Positions 48,114 to 56,968 of a stretch of 64,000 bases of DNA are shown piece by piece. Under the pieces are notes generated by a model. The model made no database searches, was not told the DNA's origin, and was given only the letters and a program-made list of their open reading frames with translations. Each line of letters begins with the position of its first letter. Positions within the stretch are counted from its first letter, which is position 1. Position numbers and translations under genes: made by a program. This DNA is from JACCYJ01 sp038198775 (GTDB lineage: Bacteria; Actinomycetota; Actinomycetes; Propionibacteriales; Nocardioidaceae), in assembly GCA_038198775.1 (NCBI GenBank), contig JBBPZV010000038.1:1-64000 (forward strand), in the 5' to 3' direction.

Positions 48114-49823
48114 ATGTTCGAGAAGGCGAGCGATCTGCTCGGTGCGGTCGTCGGCTGCGACGGTGGCCCGGGACCGGGCACCGGATCGCTGCCGTCGTCG
48201 GCGCTGAGCACCGCCCAGCTGGTGGACCGGATAGCGGCCACCGAACGGCTGATCGACGCGCTGCATGCCGAGCAGGCCCGCGACCTGGCGGCGTTCGCCG
48301 ACAAGCGGTTCGCCGAGGACAAGGCCAGCGGCATCGAGGGGCGGCTGCAGGGGCGCACCATCGGCACCGAGATCGGTCTCGCGCTCGGTGTGGCCGGGCT
48401 CACCGCCGCCGGTCGGGTCGAGCGGGCAACCGCCGCGGTCGAGTGCCACCCGCAGCTGCTCGAGCTGTGCGGGTCGGGGCGAGTGGCGTGGGCGGGACTG
48501 AGCCGGGTGGTCAAGCAGACCGCCGTGCTGGCACCCGACCTGCGCCGGGTCGTCGACGCCCAGCTCGCCGCCGACGCCACCACCGACCGGCTCACCCCCG
48601 CCAACCTCGAACGCGCCGCGATCCGGCGCACCCTTGCCGCCGACCCCCAGGCCGCCGCCAACCGGGCGGCTGCCGCCCGCGCGGACCGTCACATCCGGCT
48701 CAGCGACCCCGCCGACGGCACCGCGGCGATCATCGCCCGGCTACCGGCCGAACAAGCACTCGCAGTCCACACCAGCCTCGACACCCGGGCCCGCGCGCTC
48801 CGCGCCGACGGCGACGAACGCACCCTGCCGGACCTGATGTGCGACCTGCTCGTCGAAGACGTCACCGGGCACCGGCTGGCGCCCGAGGGGTCCGGGCTGC
48901 CACCACCGGCGCCCGACCAGTCCCCACCCCGCCACCACCCCGACCCCGAACCCGACGACGTCGGCGTTCCCGAGCCCTACCAGCACGATCACGCCTCGCT
49001 CCCCGACGTCACGCGCCCGCGGTCGCGCCGGTTACCGCTGCGGGTCGAGGTGCAGATCGTGATGTCCGCGGCCACCCTGCTCGGCCTCGACGACGAACCC
49101 GCCCTGCTCCGCGGATACGGCGCCATCCCCATCAGCGTCGCCCAAGAGATCGCCGACAACGCCGACCACACCGCCCTGCGCGGGCTGTTCTGCGACCCCA
49201 CCGACGGGCGACTGGTCGCCATGGACGCCAAGACCCGCTTCTACGCCGGCCCGCTGCGCCAGTTCAGCACCCTCCGCGACCAACGCTGCCGGCTCACCGA
49301 CGCCCGCATCGTCGACATCGACCACGTCGAAGAAGCCCAGCACGGCGGCCCCACCACCGCCCGCAACGCCCAACCACTCGGCAAGAACGCCCACGTCGTC
49401 AAGGACCACCCCGGTGTCCGCGTGAACACCGCCGCCCAGAACCACATTGGGAACGGCCTCGACCACCTCCGCCGGCACGCCCCCACCCTCACCTGGACCA
49501 TGCCCACCGGCCACACCTACCTGATGCGACCACCACCCGCCCTCGACTGGGGCAGCCGCCCGACGCCGTCACCCGCCCCCGAACCGCCCCAGCCCGTGCT
49601 CCTCCCCCCATCACCGGCACCACTCCCCACCGACCAGCGGCGACGGAGCCGGCAGCGCGCCATCCGCACCGAACAACGCCGCGACCTCCGCCGGGCCCAA
49701 CGTCAAGCGCTGCGCCTCGAACGCCGCGAGCAGCGCATCGACCGGTCGCTCGAACGTCAGCAGGCGGCCGCGAGCCGCCAGGAGGCGCTCCTCAGTGATC
49801 AGCGGCGGCGCTCGCGACGTTGA
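48114..49823 (+). CDS. DUF222 protein with degenerate HNH motif
   Basis: A 569-residue protein. Residues about 30-270 are the DUF222 domain of the actinobacterial 13E12-repeat type (TAQLVDRIAATERLIDALHAEQARDLAAFA pattern, given in parts as LVDRIAATERLIDAL and AEQARDLAAFA). The HNH region follows at about 385-430: DQRCRLTDAR, VDIDHVEE, GGPTTARNAQPL and KDH. The usual zinc Cys pairs are lost (LGKNAHVVKDH where LCRxHHRLK is expected), so nuclease activity is doubtful. The last 100 residues are Pro- and Arg-rich. The end overlaps the convergent phzF by 25 bases. Confidence 0.85.
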   Translation: MFEKASDLLGAVVGCDGGPGPGTGSLPSSALSTAQLVDRIAATERLIDALHAEQARDLAAFADKRFAEDKASGIEGRLQGRTIGTEIGLALGVAGLTAAGRVERATAAVECHPQLLELCGSGRVAWAGLSRVVKQTAVLAPDLRRVVDAQLAADATTDRLTPANLERAAIRRTLAADPQAAANRAAAARADRHIRLSDPADGTAAIIARLPAEQALAVHTSLDTRARALRADGDERTLPDLMCDLLVEDVTGHRLAPEGSGLPPPAPDQSPPRHHPDPEPDDVGVPEPYQHDHASLPDVTRPRSRRLPLRVEVQIVMSAATLLGLDDEPALLRGYGAIPISVAQEIADNADHTALRGLFCDPTDGRLVAMDAKTRFYAGPLRQFSTLRDQRCRLTDARIVDIDHVEEAQHGGPTTARNAQPLGKNAHVVKDHPGVRVNTAAQNHIGNGLDHLRRHAPTLTWTMPTGHTYLMRPPPALDWGSRPTPSPAPEPPQPVLLPPSPAPLPTDQRRRSRQRAIRTEQRRDLRRAQRQALRLERREQRIDRSLERQQAAASRQEALLSDQRRRSRR

Positions 49824-50701
49824 GCCGGCACTCGCAACGAGCCGGCCGCGACCGGCACCACCGCGCCCCGCACCCGAGCCTCGACGGCCACCCCGCCTCG
49901 CGCGACGACCCGACCGTCCAGCACCGAGGGTCGCCCCAGGTGCCCCCCCTGCTCGATCCGGTAGGCGGTTTCCCCGTCCGCCGCGGCCACGCCCTCCGCG
50001 ACCAGCACCAGGCCGAAAGCGGCGGCTGCCGAACCGGTCGCCGGGTCCTCCGGCACCCCCACCTCCGGGCAGAACACCCGCGACGACACCTGCACGACCT
50101 CGCCTCCGCGCCGGGTCGCATAGACACAGATGCCGCCGACCGGGTCGTCGCACTCGTACACCGGTGACCAGTCCGGCGGCAGCACCCGCGCTCGCGCCAA
50201 CACCTCGGGCGGCACCGGCAGGAACGCCCAGCCCAGGCCGCAGCTGGCGACGCGGACGTCACCGACGCCGTTCCCGGTGCCCAGGCCGACCGCGTCCAGC
50301 GTCTGCCGTGGGTCCAGCGGCGGGGACACCGACCGGGCTGGGGCGCGCAGCTCGGCGCCCCCGGAGCCGACCTCCACCTCGATCGGTCCGGCGCCGCAGT
50401 GCTGGACGAGCGGCCCCGGGCCGACGTCGCCGCGGCTATGCAGCACCCACGCCGTTCCGAGCGTGGGATGCCCGGCGAACGGCAGCTCCGCACTCGGCGT
50501 GAAGATCCGCACCCGGTAGCTGGAGTCGTCGAGCGGCACCGGGAAGGCTGTCTCCGACAGGTTGAACTCGTTCGCGATGGCCTGCAGCTGCTCGGTGTCC
50601 AACCCGTCGCTGCCGTGCACGACCGCAAGCGGGTTCCCGGCGTACGGCCGCGGGGCGAAGACGTCGACCACGTCGTAGTCCAACCGTGTCGGGGCGTTCA
50701 T
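49799..50701 (-). CDS. PhzF-family epimerase/isomerase
   Basis: A 300-residue protein with the diaminopimelate-epimerase-like fold. Signatures are VVDVFAPRPYAGNPLAVVH, ANEFNLSETAFP with the catalytic Glu, RIFTPSAELPFAGHPTLGTAWVL and, at the C-terminus, EVGVPEDPATGSAAAAFG. True PhzF isomerises a phenazine precursor, but most family members have unknown substrates, and no phz genes are here. ATG 50701 is divergent from the CBS gene. Confidence 0.9.
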   Translation of the reverse strand: MNAPTRLDYDVVDVFAPRPYAGNPLAVVHGSDGLDTEQLQAIANEFNLSETAFPVPLDDSSYRVRIFTPSAELPFAGHPTLGTAWVLHSRGDVGPGPLVQHCGAGPIEVEVGSGGAELRAPARSVSPPLDPRQTLDAVGLGTGNGVGDVRVASCGLGWAFLPVPPEVLARARVLPPDWSPVYECDDPVGGICVYATRRGGEVVQVSSRVFCPEVGVPEDPATGSAAAAFGLVLVAEGVAAADGETAYRIEQGGHLGRPSVLDGRVVARGGVAVEARVRGAVVPVAAGSLRVPAQRRERRR

Positions 50702-50742
50702 CCCCGCAGGCTAGCCGCCGCGCACCGCTACCCTGTGAGCCT

Positions 50743-51999
50743 GTGACCAGCGCACCGAACCGGGTCTTTGTGGCGCGCCTGGCAGGGCTCCCGGTCTTTG
50801 ACCCGGTGGGCGACCAGGTGGGCAAGGTGCGTGACGTCGTCGTGTTGTTGCGCCAGTCCGAGCAGCCGCGGGTGCTGGGGCTGGTGGTCGAGGTGCTGGG
50901 CCGGCGACGGGTGTTCGTCCCGATGACCCGGGTCACCTCGGTGGAGGCGGGTCACGTCATCACCACCGGCGTCGTCAATGTACGCCGCTTCGAGCAGCGC
51001 GCCACCGAGACGCTCGCCCTCGGCGAGCTGCTGGACCGGACCGTACGGCTGCGCGACAGCGGGGTCGAGGGTGTGGTCTACGACATCGCGATGGAGGAGG
51101 GCCGCAACCGCGAATGGTACTTGTCCAAGGTGGCTGTGAGGGAAGGCTCCAAACGGATGCGGCGCCGTGGGCAGAGCCACGTCGTCGACTGGCGCGACGT
51201 CATCGGCCTGACCGTCGAGACCGAGCGGCAGGGCGCCTCGAACCTGCTGGCCACGCTGGACTCCATGCGCCCGGTGGACCTGGCGAACGCGCTGCGGGAC
51301 CTGTCCCCGAAGCGCCGCGGTGAGATCGCGGCCGCGCTCGGCGACGAACGGCTCGCGGACGTCCTCGAGGAGCTTCCGGAGGAGGACCAGGTCGAGATCT
51401 TGAGTCGCCTCGACACCGAGCGGGCAGCCGACGTCCTCGACGAGATGTCACCCGACGACGCGGCCGACCTGATCGCGGAGCTGCCCGCGGACGCCGCCGA
51501 ACACCTGCTCGCGCTGATGGAACCCGAGGAGGCCCGCGACGTGCGCCGGCTGCTCCGCTACGAGGAGCGCACCGCCGGGGGGCTGATGACCACCGAACCG
51601 GTCATCGTGTCGCCCAACGCCACGCTCGCCGACGCGCTGGCCAGCCTGCGCCACCCCGAGCTCAGCCCGTCGCTGGCGGCGATGGTCTACGTCTGCCGTG
51701 CCCCGCTGGAGACACCGACGGGCAAGTTCCTCGGGGCCGCGCACTTCCAGCGGCTGCTGCGCGAGCCGCCGTCGACCCTCATCAGCTCGGTCATCGACAA
51801 CGACATCGAGCCGCTGCGCCCGGAGTCGACGCTCGAGGAGGTGGCCAGGCTGCTCGCGGCGTACAACCTGGTCGCGAGCCCCGTCGTCGACGAGAACGGG
51901 CACCTCGTCGGGGCGGTCACGGTGGACGACGTCTTGGACCACATGCTGCCGGAGGGCTGGCGGGACCGGGGCCCGCTGGGGGTCGGTCATGGCGGCTGA
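50743..51999 (+). CDS. MgtE N-terminal / CBS-domain protein with PRC-like start
   Basis: A 418-residue soluble protein. The start VFVARLAGLPVFDPVGDQVG resembles a PRC-barrel; a second similar block follows at about 85-170. Residues about 180-280 are the MgtE_N helical repeat (SPKRRGEIAAAL, ERLADVLEELPEEDQVEIL, MSPDDAADLIAELP). Then come two CBS units (MTTEPVIVSPNATLADALASL and PLRPESTLEEVARLLAAYNLVASPVVDE in pieces), which sense nucleotides or Mg2+. The MgtE transmembrane part is absent. GTG 50743. The DUF1003 gene overlaps its end by 11 bases, a pair kept in mycobacteria (Rv1232c-Rv1231c). Confidence 0.88.
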   Translation: MTSAPNRVFVARLAGLPVFDPVGDQVGKVRDVVVLLRQSEQPRVLGLVVEVLGRRRVFVPMTRVTSVEAGHVITTGVVNVRRFEQRATETLALGELLDRTVRLRDSGVEGVVYDIAMEEGRNREWYLSKVAVREGSKRMRRRGQSHVVDWRDVIGLTVETERQGASNLLATLDSMRPVDLANALRDLSPKRRGEIAAALGDERLADVLEELPEEDQVEILSRLDTERAADVLDEMSPDDAADLIAELPADAAEHLLALMEPEEARDVRRLLRYEERTAGGLMTTEPVIVSPNATLADALASLRHPELSPSLAAMVYVCRAPLETPTGKFLGAAHFQRLLREPPSTLISSVIDNDIEPLRPESTLEEVARLLAAYNLVASPVVDENGHLVGAVTVDDVLDHMLPEGWRDRGPLGVGHGG

Positions 52000-52507
52000 G
52001 GACCGCCGGTACCGCCTCGACGTCCCGCGGGACGTGCGCCCGCCGCTGGTGCGCCGGCCCGCGTACGACGCCGACGCGTTCGGCCGGCTGTCGGAACGGA
52101 TCGCCCGGTTCCTGGGGACCGGCCGGTTCCTCGTCTACATGACCGTGCTGATCAGCGCCTGGCTGCTGTGGAACAACCTGGCTCCGGACGCTGCCCGCTT
52201 CGACCCGTACACGCACACGTTCCTCACGCTGCTCTTGTCGATCCAGGCGTCGTACGCAGCCCCGCTGATCTTGTTGGCGCAGAACCGCCAGGACGACCGC
52301 GACCGGGTGAACCTCGAGCAGGACCGCGACGCCGCGAGCCGTACCAGGGCCGACATGGAGTTCCTGGCCCGGGAGGTGGCGAGCCTGCGGCAGGGGCTTG
52401 GTGAGGTCGCCACCCGGGACTTCCTGCGCTCGGAGCTGCGCAGCCTGCTCACCGACCTCGAGGAGCAGGGTCGCACCGACGACCAGGAGGTTGAGAGCCG
52501 GCCGTAG
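51989..52507 (+). CDS. DUF1003 family membrane protein
   Basis: A 172-residue protein with two membrane helices (FLVYMTVLISAWLLWNNLAP, FLTLLLSIQASYAAPLILL) joined by the short loop DAARFDPYTHT, followed by QNRQDDRDRVNLEQDRD, the conserved DUF1003 core. The C-terminus is a coiled coil (ADMEFLAREVASLRQGL, EVESRP at the end). Starting inside the upstream CBS gene, it is likely its membrane partner; together they may replace the missing MgtE channel part, but this is inference. Confidence 0.9.
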   Translation: MAAEDRRYRLDVPRDVRPPLVRRPAYDADAFGRLSERIARFLGTGRFLVYMTVLISAWLLWNNLAPDAARFDPYTHTFLTLLLSIQASYAAPLILLAQNRQDDRDRVNLEQDRDAASRTRADMEFLAREVASLRQGLGEVATRDFLRSELRSLLTDLEEQGRTDDQEVESRP

Positions 52508-52516
52508 CATCGAGGC

Positions 52517-53665
52517 GTGGCAGCCCCCTCGGTCGAGCAGGTGCGGACGGCACTCGACGCCGTCGACGACCCCGAGATCAAACGGCCGATCACCGAGCTG
52601 GGGATGGTCGACGACGTCGGGGTCGACGCCGCCGGTGCGGTCCGCGTGAAGGTGCTGCTGACGGTCGCCGGCTGCCCGATGCGCGAGACCCTCACCCGCG
52701 AGGTCACCGCCGCCGTCACGCGGCTCCCGGGGGTCACGGGGGTGGTCGTGGACCTGGGGGTGATGTCCGACCAGCAGCGCCAGGGGCTGCAGCAGCAGCT
52801 GCGCGGCGGCCGGACGGAGCGGCAGATCCCGTTCGCGCAGCCGCAGTCGCTGACCAAGGTCTTCGCCGTCGCCTCCGGCAAGGGCGGCGTCGGCAAGTCG
52901 TCGGTGACGGTGAACCTCGGCCTCGCCATGGCACGGCGGGGTCTCCGCGTCGGGATCTTGGACGCCGACGTGTACGGCCACTCCGTTCCGGACATGCTGG
53001 GGGTCGGCGACCGCCGTCCCACCCAGGTCGAGGACATGATCATGCCGGTGCCCGTGCAGGGCATGCAGGTGATCAGCGTCGGAATGCTGAAACCGCGCCG
53101 CGACCAGGTCGTCGCCTGGCGGGGGCCGATGCTGGACCGGGCACTGGTCCAGATGCTCAGCGACGTCTACTGGGGCGACCTCGACATGCTGCTGCTCGAC
53201 CTGCCCCCCGGAACCGGCGACGTCGCAATCAGCCTCGGCCAGCACCTGGCGAACGCCGAGGTGGTCGTGGTGACGACCCCGCAGCAGGCGGCCGCGGACG
53301 TCGCGGAACGAGCCGGCACCATGGCGTCGATGATGCACCAGCGGGTCGCCGGCGTGGTCGAGAACATGTCCTTCCTGGCCTGCCCGCACTGCGGCCCGGC
53401 TCACCGCCTCGAGATCTTCGGCGCCGGGGGGGCCGACCGGGTGGCTCGCACCCTGGCACAGCGCTTCGGCTACCCGGTGCCGGTGCTCGGCCGGGTTCCG
53501 CTGGACGAGCGGCTGCGGGCCGGCGGGGACAGCGGGGACCCGATCGTCGTCGCGGCGCCGGAGTCGCCCGCGGCGCAGGAGCTGGACAAGGTCGCCGAGG
53601 CGCTGTCCGGTCGCTCCCGCGGGCTCGCCGGGCGCCAGCTGGGTCTCACCCCGGCCGGTCGCTGA
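52517..53665 (+). CDS. mrp: Mrp/ApbC iron-sulfur carrier ATPase
   Basis: A 382-residue P-loop protein. A DUF59/FeS-assembly domain (about 5-90; DDPEIKRPITELGMVDD, VLLTVAGCPMRETL) is followed by the Mrp ATPase: VASGKGGVGKSSVTVNL with the deviant Walker A, DADVYGHSVP, LLDLPPGTGD and the CPHC pair (FLACPHCG) that binds the bridging 4Fe-4S cluster. It assembles or transfers Fe-S clusters. GTG 52517 starts 10 bases after DUF1003. Fe-S clients nearby include WhiB7 and AdnA. Confidence 0.93.
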   Translation: MAAPSVEQVRTALDAVDDPEIKRPITELGMVDDVGVDAAGAVRVKVLLTVAGCPMRETLTREVTAAVTRLPGVTGVVVDLGVMSDQQRQGLQQQLRGGRTERQIPFAQPQSLTKVFAVASGKGGVGKSSVTVNLGLAMARRGLRVGILDADVYGHSVPDMLGVGDRRPTQVEDMIMPVPVQGMQVISVGMLKPRRDQVVAWRGPMLDRALVQMLSDVYWGDLDMLLLDLPPGTGDVAISLGQHLANAEVVVVTTPQQAAADVAERAGTMASMMHQRVAGVVENMSFLACPHCGPAHRLEIFGAGGADRVARTLAQRFGYPVPVLGRVPLDERLRAGGDSGDPIVVAAPESPAAQELDKVAEALSGRSRGLAGRQLGLTPAGR

Positions 53666-53740
53666 TCGCCAACCCCAACCGCCGCCGCGACCTACACTGG
53701 CCACGCGGCCCACAGGTAGCGGCCACACCGGGAGCGGCGA

Positions 53741-54073
53741 ATGTTCGGCATGGGATGGCCCGAGCTGATGGTCGTGCTGATCGTCGCGGTCTTCGTCTTC
53801 GGTCCCGACCGGCTGCCCGACCTGGCCCGCCAGGCGGGCCGGTTCGTGCGAACCGTCCGGCAGATGATCGACAACGCCAAGGGGGACCTGTCGCGGGAGC
53901 TCGGTGACGACTTCGCGGAGTTGCGCGACCTGAACCTGCGAGACCTGGACCCGCGGGAGATCGTCCGCCGCAACGTGATCGACGCGATGGACACCAAACC
54001 AGAAGCCGTACCCACCGGGAAACGACCGCTGCGCAGCGGGGAGGTCCCGCCCTACGACCCCGACGCGACCTGA
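53741..54073 (+). CDS. tatB: Sec-independent translocase subunit TatB
   Basis: A 110-residue protein. The short N-terminal membrane helix MFGMGWPELMVVLIVAVFVF is followed by the hinge FGPDRLPDLA and an amphipathic helix of about 60 residues (RFVRTVRQMIDNAKGDL), as in TatB; the longer acidic C-terminus distinguishes it from TatA. It binds twin-arginine precursors with TatC. TatA and TatC are not in the window. GGAGCGGCGA precedes ATG 53741. Confidence 0.9.
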   Translation: MFGMGWPELMVVLIVAVFVFGPDRLPDLARQAGRFVRTVRQMIDNAKGDLSRELGDDFAELRDLNLRDLDPREIVRRNVIDAMDTKPEAVPTGKRPLRSGEVPPYDPDAT

Positions 54074-54092
54074 GACCTGCTCCGGCCGGGGC

Positions 54093-54659
54093 TCACAAAC
54101 CGACCGGCATCGGGTCCAACGGGCCGGCGAAGCGAGTGGCTCCCAACCGCGGGGCCCGGTGGGCCAGGGCCTTGCGCAACATGGTGCGGCCGCGGTGGAT
54201 GCGCGATCGTACGGTGCCGAGCTTGACGTCCAGGACCTGGGCGATCTCCTCGTACGCCAGCCCCTCGACATCGCAGAGCATCACCGCGGCCCGGAAGCCA
54301 TCCGGCAGGGCCGCCAGGGCAGCTTCCACGTCGGAGTCGAACATCGCCTCGGACACCGCCCGCTCCGGCGTGGGCAGCCCGTCCTCGAGCCGCTCCTCCG
54401 CCCCGTCGCTGAAGCCGTCGAAGCGCAGCCGCGACCGGCGCCTGGCCCGGTCGAGGAACAGGTTGGTCGTGATCCGGTACAACCAGCCCTCGAACGACCC
54501 GGGCACGTACGTCCCGAGTGAACGGAACACTCGGACGAAGACCTCCTGCGTGAGGTCCTCGGCGTCGTGGGCGTTGCCGGTCAGCCGGTAGGCCAACCGG
54601 TAGACACGCGCGGAGTGCACCCGCACGATCTCGTCCCAGCTCGGGACCTCATCGCTCAC
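54093..54659 (-). CDS. sigE: ECF sigma factor SigE
   Basis: A 188-residue (GTG start) ECF sigma factor of the SigE type. Region 2 is VYRLAYRLTGNAHDAEDLTQEVFVRV with the core-binding and -10-melting part; region 4 (LALPDGFRAAVMLCDVEGLAYEEIA in parts) carries the helix-turn-helix VKLGTVRSRIHRGRTML. GGGAGG touches ATG 54668 directly, so the GTG at 54659, nine bases after it, is a better start. The anti-sigma factor RseA and HtrA, found beside sigE in mycobacteria, are missing between sigE and tatB here. Controls envelope stress genes in relatives. Confidence 0.88.
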   Translation of the reverse strand: MSDEVPSWDEIVRVHSARVYRLAYRLTGNAHDAEDLTQEVFVRVFRSLGTYVPGSFEGWLYRITTNLFLDRARRRSRLRFDGFSDGAEERLEDGLPTPERAVSEAMFDSDVEAALAALPDGFRAAVMLCDVEGLAYEEIAQVLDVKLGTVRSRIHRGRTMLRKALAHRAPRLGATRFAGPLDPMPVGL

Positions 54660-54766
54660 CTGCGACATCCTCCCAGCATGACCGAATTATCTGAGAGGAC
54701 GCCCAGAACGCGGTGACGGTTGCCCAAGCGGGTGGTGTCGAACCGGTGACGCACTAGGCTGCGGCC

Positions 54767-55408
54767 ATGCCGATCAAGCCGGCCAGCTGGACGTACGCCG
54801 AGGGGTTCGTCGCCGAGGACGAAGTCCTCGTCGCCGCCCGGGCGCGTTCCACCGAGGTCGGGGTGTCGCCGATCGGTTCCGGCGGCGGGTCCGTGCTGCG
54901 GCTGCTCTGCTCGGTGCTCGAGGCCAAGGCGGTCGTCGAGATCGGCACCGGGACCGGGGTGTCCGGGGTGTGCCTGCTGCGCGGCATGCGGCCCGACGGA
55001 GTCCTCACCTCGGTCGACCTGGAGGCCGAGCACCAACGCCTGGCGCGCGAGTCGTTCCGCGAGGCCGGCTTCGCCACGCAGCGCTTCCGGCTGATCTCCG
55101 GCGCCGCGCTGGACGTGCTGCCCCGCCTCACCGATGGACACTACGACCTGGTCTTCGCCGACGGGGACAAGCGCGAGTACCCCGACTACCTGGCCGAGGC
55201 CATCCGGTTGCTGCGCCCCGGTGGCCTGGTCGTGTTCGACAACGCCCTCTGGCATGACCGGGTGGCCGACCCAACACAGCGAGACGACGAGACCGTGACC
55301 GTGCGAGAGGTCGGCAACGCCGTCCGCGAGGACGACCGGCTGCTGCCGGTGCTGCTCCCCGTCGGGGACGGGCTGCTGGTCGCGCGCTTGCAGGCCGACC
55401 TCAGCTGA
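54767..55408 (+). CDS. SAM-dependent O-methyltransferase (class I)
   Basis: A 213-residue O-methyltransferase of the caffeoyl-CoA/COMT-like type. Motif I is VVEIGTGTGVSGVCLL, motif II SVDLEAEHQRLARESF, followed by YDLVFADGDKREYPDYL and LLRPGGLVVFDNALWHDRVADP, with the metal-binding DNALW. It is divergent from sigE across about 100 bases, as Rv1220c is from sigE in M. tuberculosis. Natural substrate unknown. Confidence 0.9.
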   Translation: MPIKPASWTYAEGFVAEDEVLVAARARSTEVGVSPIGSGGGSVLRLLCSVLEAKAVVEIGTGTGVSGVCLLRGMRPDGVLTSVDLEAEHQRLARESFREAGFATQRFRLISGAALDVLPRLTDGHYDLVFADGDKREYPDYLAEAIRLLRPGGLVVFDNALWHDRVADPTQRDDETVTVREVGNAVREDDRLLPVLLPVGDGLLVARLQADLS

Positions 55409-55568
55409 CCACTGCCTTCAACGCGTCACCGAGCTCACTGGCCTCGGACGCGTTGAGCTCGACGACGAGCCTTCCGCCGCCCTCGAGCGGGACGCGCATC
55501 ACGATGCCTCGTCCTTCCTTGGTGACCTCCAGCGGACCGTCGCCCGTCCGCGGCTTCATGGCCGCCAT
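55401..55568 (-). CDS. DUF3117 mini-protein
   Basis: A 55-residue protein of the DUF3117 family, nearly invariant in actinobacteria. MKPRTGDGPLEVTKEGRG is the conserved start and RLVVELNASEASELGDAL the C-terminal strand and helix. GGAGGGAAGGGG lies before ATG 55568. It overlaps the methyltransferase end by eight bases in the opposite direction. Function unknown. Confidence 0.9.
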   Translation of the reverse strand: MAAMKPRTGDGPLEVTKEGRGIVMRVPLEGGGRLVVELNASEASELGDALKAVVS

Positions 55569-55696
55569 GCGCGCACCCCTTCCCTCCTGCCCGTCACATC
55601 CACCCAGAGCCGGGTGAGTGCCACTGCGACGCTGCAGGTCGTCGTCATTATCGCGCATCAGCGCTGCTCTCGGCCCCGGTGCGGCAGACTCGCTGC

Positions 55697-56482
55697 GTGA
55701 GCGTGCGATACGTGGAGTCCGACGGGGTCGCCGCACTCACGCTGGAGCGGCCGGAGGCCCTGAACAGTCTGACGCGCGACACGCTGGTGGCGCTGCGGGA
55801 CGGCCTGCGACGAGCCGGAGCCGACCCCGGCGTGCGCTGCGTGCTGCTGAGCGGGACCGGTCGAGCCTTCTGCGTCGGCCAGGACCTGCGCGAGCACGCC
55901 GACAACCTGGCCTCCCAGCCGGTGGCCGACGTCTGGTCCACGGTCGGCGAGCACTACGCGCCGATCGCGACTGCGGTGGCGACGATGCCGAAGCCGGTAG
56001 TGGCCGCGGTCAACGGCATCGCCGCCGGCGCCGGCGCCTCGCTGGCCTTTTGCTGCGACTTCCGGTTGCTCGCCGAGTCGGCGGCGTTCAACACCGCCTT
56101 CGCCGGCATCGGCCTGTCCTGCGACACCGGCGCCTCCTGGACGCTGCCGCGGCTCGTGGGCTACGCCCGCGCCGTCGAGCTGTTGATGCAGCCGCGCACC
56201 GTGACCGCCGCCGAGGCTCTCGACCTCGGACTAGCCACCCGGGTCGTCGCGACCGAAGAGCTGGCGGCGGCGGCCAGGGACTTCGCCCGCACCCTGGCCA
56301 GCGGACCCACGCTGGCGTACGCGGCGATCAAGGCTGCGGTGGCGTACGCCGCCGGAACGGGCCTGCCCGAGGCGCTGGCGTACGAGGCGCAGCTGATGGC
56401 GCAGACCGGCGGCTCGCAGGACCACCGGCATGCGGTCGCCGCCTTCGTCGCCAAGCAGGCGCCGCAGTTCCGCGGCCGCTGA
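55697..56482 (+). CDS. Enoyl-CoA hydratase/isomerase family
   Basis: A 261-residue crotonase-fold protein. LERPEALNSLTRDTL, LLSGTGRAFCVGQDLREH (oxyanion loop), VNGIAAGAGASLAFCCDFRLLAESA with the second oxyanion Gly, and FAGIGLSCDTGASWTLPRLVG complete the family profile. In the last motif Ser/Asp stand near the position of the catalytic Glu of classical hydratases (usually GLxPExG), so it may be a PaaG-like isomerase (PaaG has Asp here). GTG 55697. No other pathway genes adjoin it. Confidence 0.9.
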   Translation: MSVRYVESDGVAALTLERPEALNSLTRDTLVALRDGLRRAGADPGVRCVLLSGTGRAFCVGQDLREHADNLASQPVADVWSTVGEHYAPIATAVATMPKPVVAAVNGIAAGAGASLAFCCDFRLLAESAAFNTAFAGIGLSCDTGASWTLPRLVGYARAVELLMQPRTVTAAEALDLGLATRVVATEELAAAARDFARTLASGPTLAYAAIKAAVAYAAGTGLPEALAYEAQLMAQTGGSQDHRHAVAAFVAKQAPQFRGR

Positions 56483-56488
56483 GCCGTC

Positions 56489-56968
56489 TCACCGGTCGCT
56501 CGAGGGGCTGGGCCGAGACCGCACCGGCCACACGTACGGCAGGTCGACCGGTTCGTCCGAGAACACCGCCCGATACCGATCCGGGTCCTTGCGCAGCAGC
56601 GCGGAACGGTGGCTGCGATGGAACTCCTCGCCGCCCAGCCAGGGTGGCAGCGCACCTGCGGCCGCCAGTTCGGTCTGGGTACGCCCGGCGTCCACGCCGG
56701 CCGAGCGCAGGTCGGCGTGGATCGTCGCGGCGCAGGTGTCGGCGAAGCCGAGCTCGCGCCACACCCCGCAGCAGGTCAGCCCGTAGCAGCCGAGCGCCTC
56801 CTCGTAACCCTTCCACATCAGCACGGCCGGGTGGTGCGCCCACCCGTACCGGGGCCACGTGAGCGCCCGGACGACCTGGATCACCTCGACGCGCTGTTTG
56901 CCGAGGCGTTTGACGTCCAGGGTGCGGGCGGAGCGTTCGAAGTCGGCGTACGGCAGGAACGTCTGCAT
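56489..56968 (-). CDS. MSMEG_6728-type / pyrimidine-dimer glycosylase-like protein
   Basis: A 159-residue protein of the family with T4 endonuclease V-like Pyr_excise domain, called MSMEG_6728 family in actinobacteria. MQTFLPYADFERSARTLDVK at the start and RLGKQRVEVIQVVRAL (with the Arg/Lys/Gln positions) followed by WAHHPAVLMWKGYEEALG are characteristic. Its function in bacteria is not proven; repair of UV damage is the analogy. C-terminal part (EFHRSHRSALLRKDPDRY) is close to the family's usual end. ATG 56968. Confidence 0.8.
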   Translation of the reverse strand: MQTFLPYADFERSARTLDVKRLGKQRVEVIQVVRALTWPRYGWAHHPAVLMWKGYEEALGCYGLTCCGVWRELGFADTCAATIHADLRSAGVDAGRTQTELAAAGALPPWLGGEEFHRSHRSALLRKDPDRYRAVFSDEPVDLPYVWPVRSRPSPSSDR

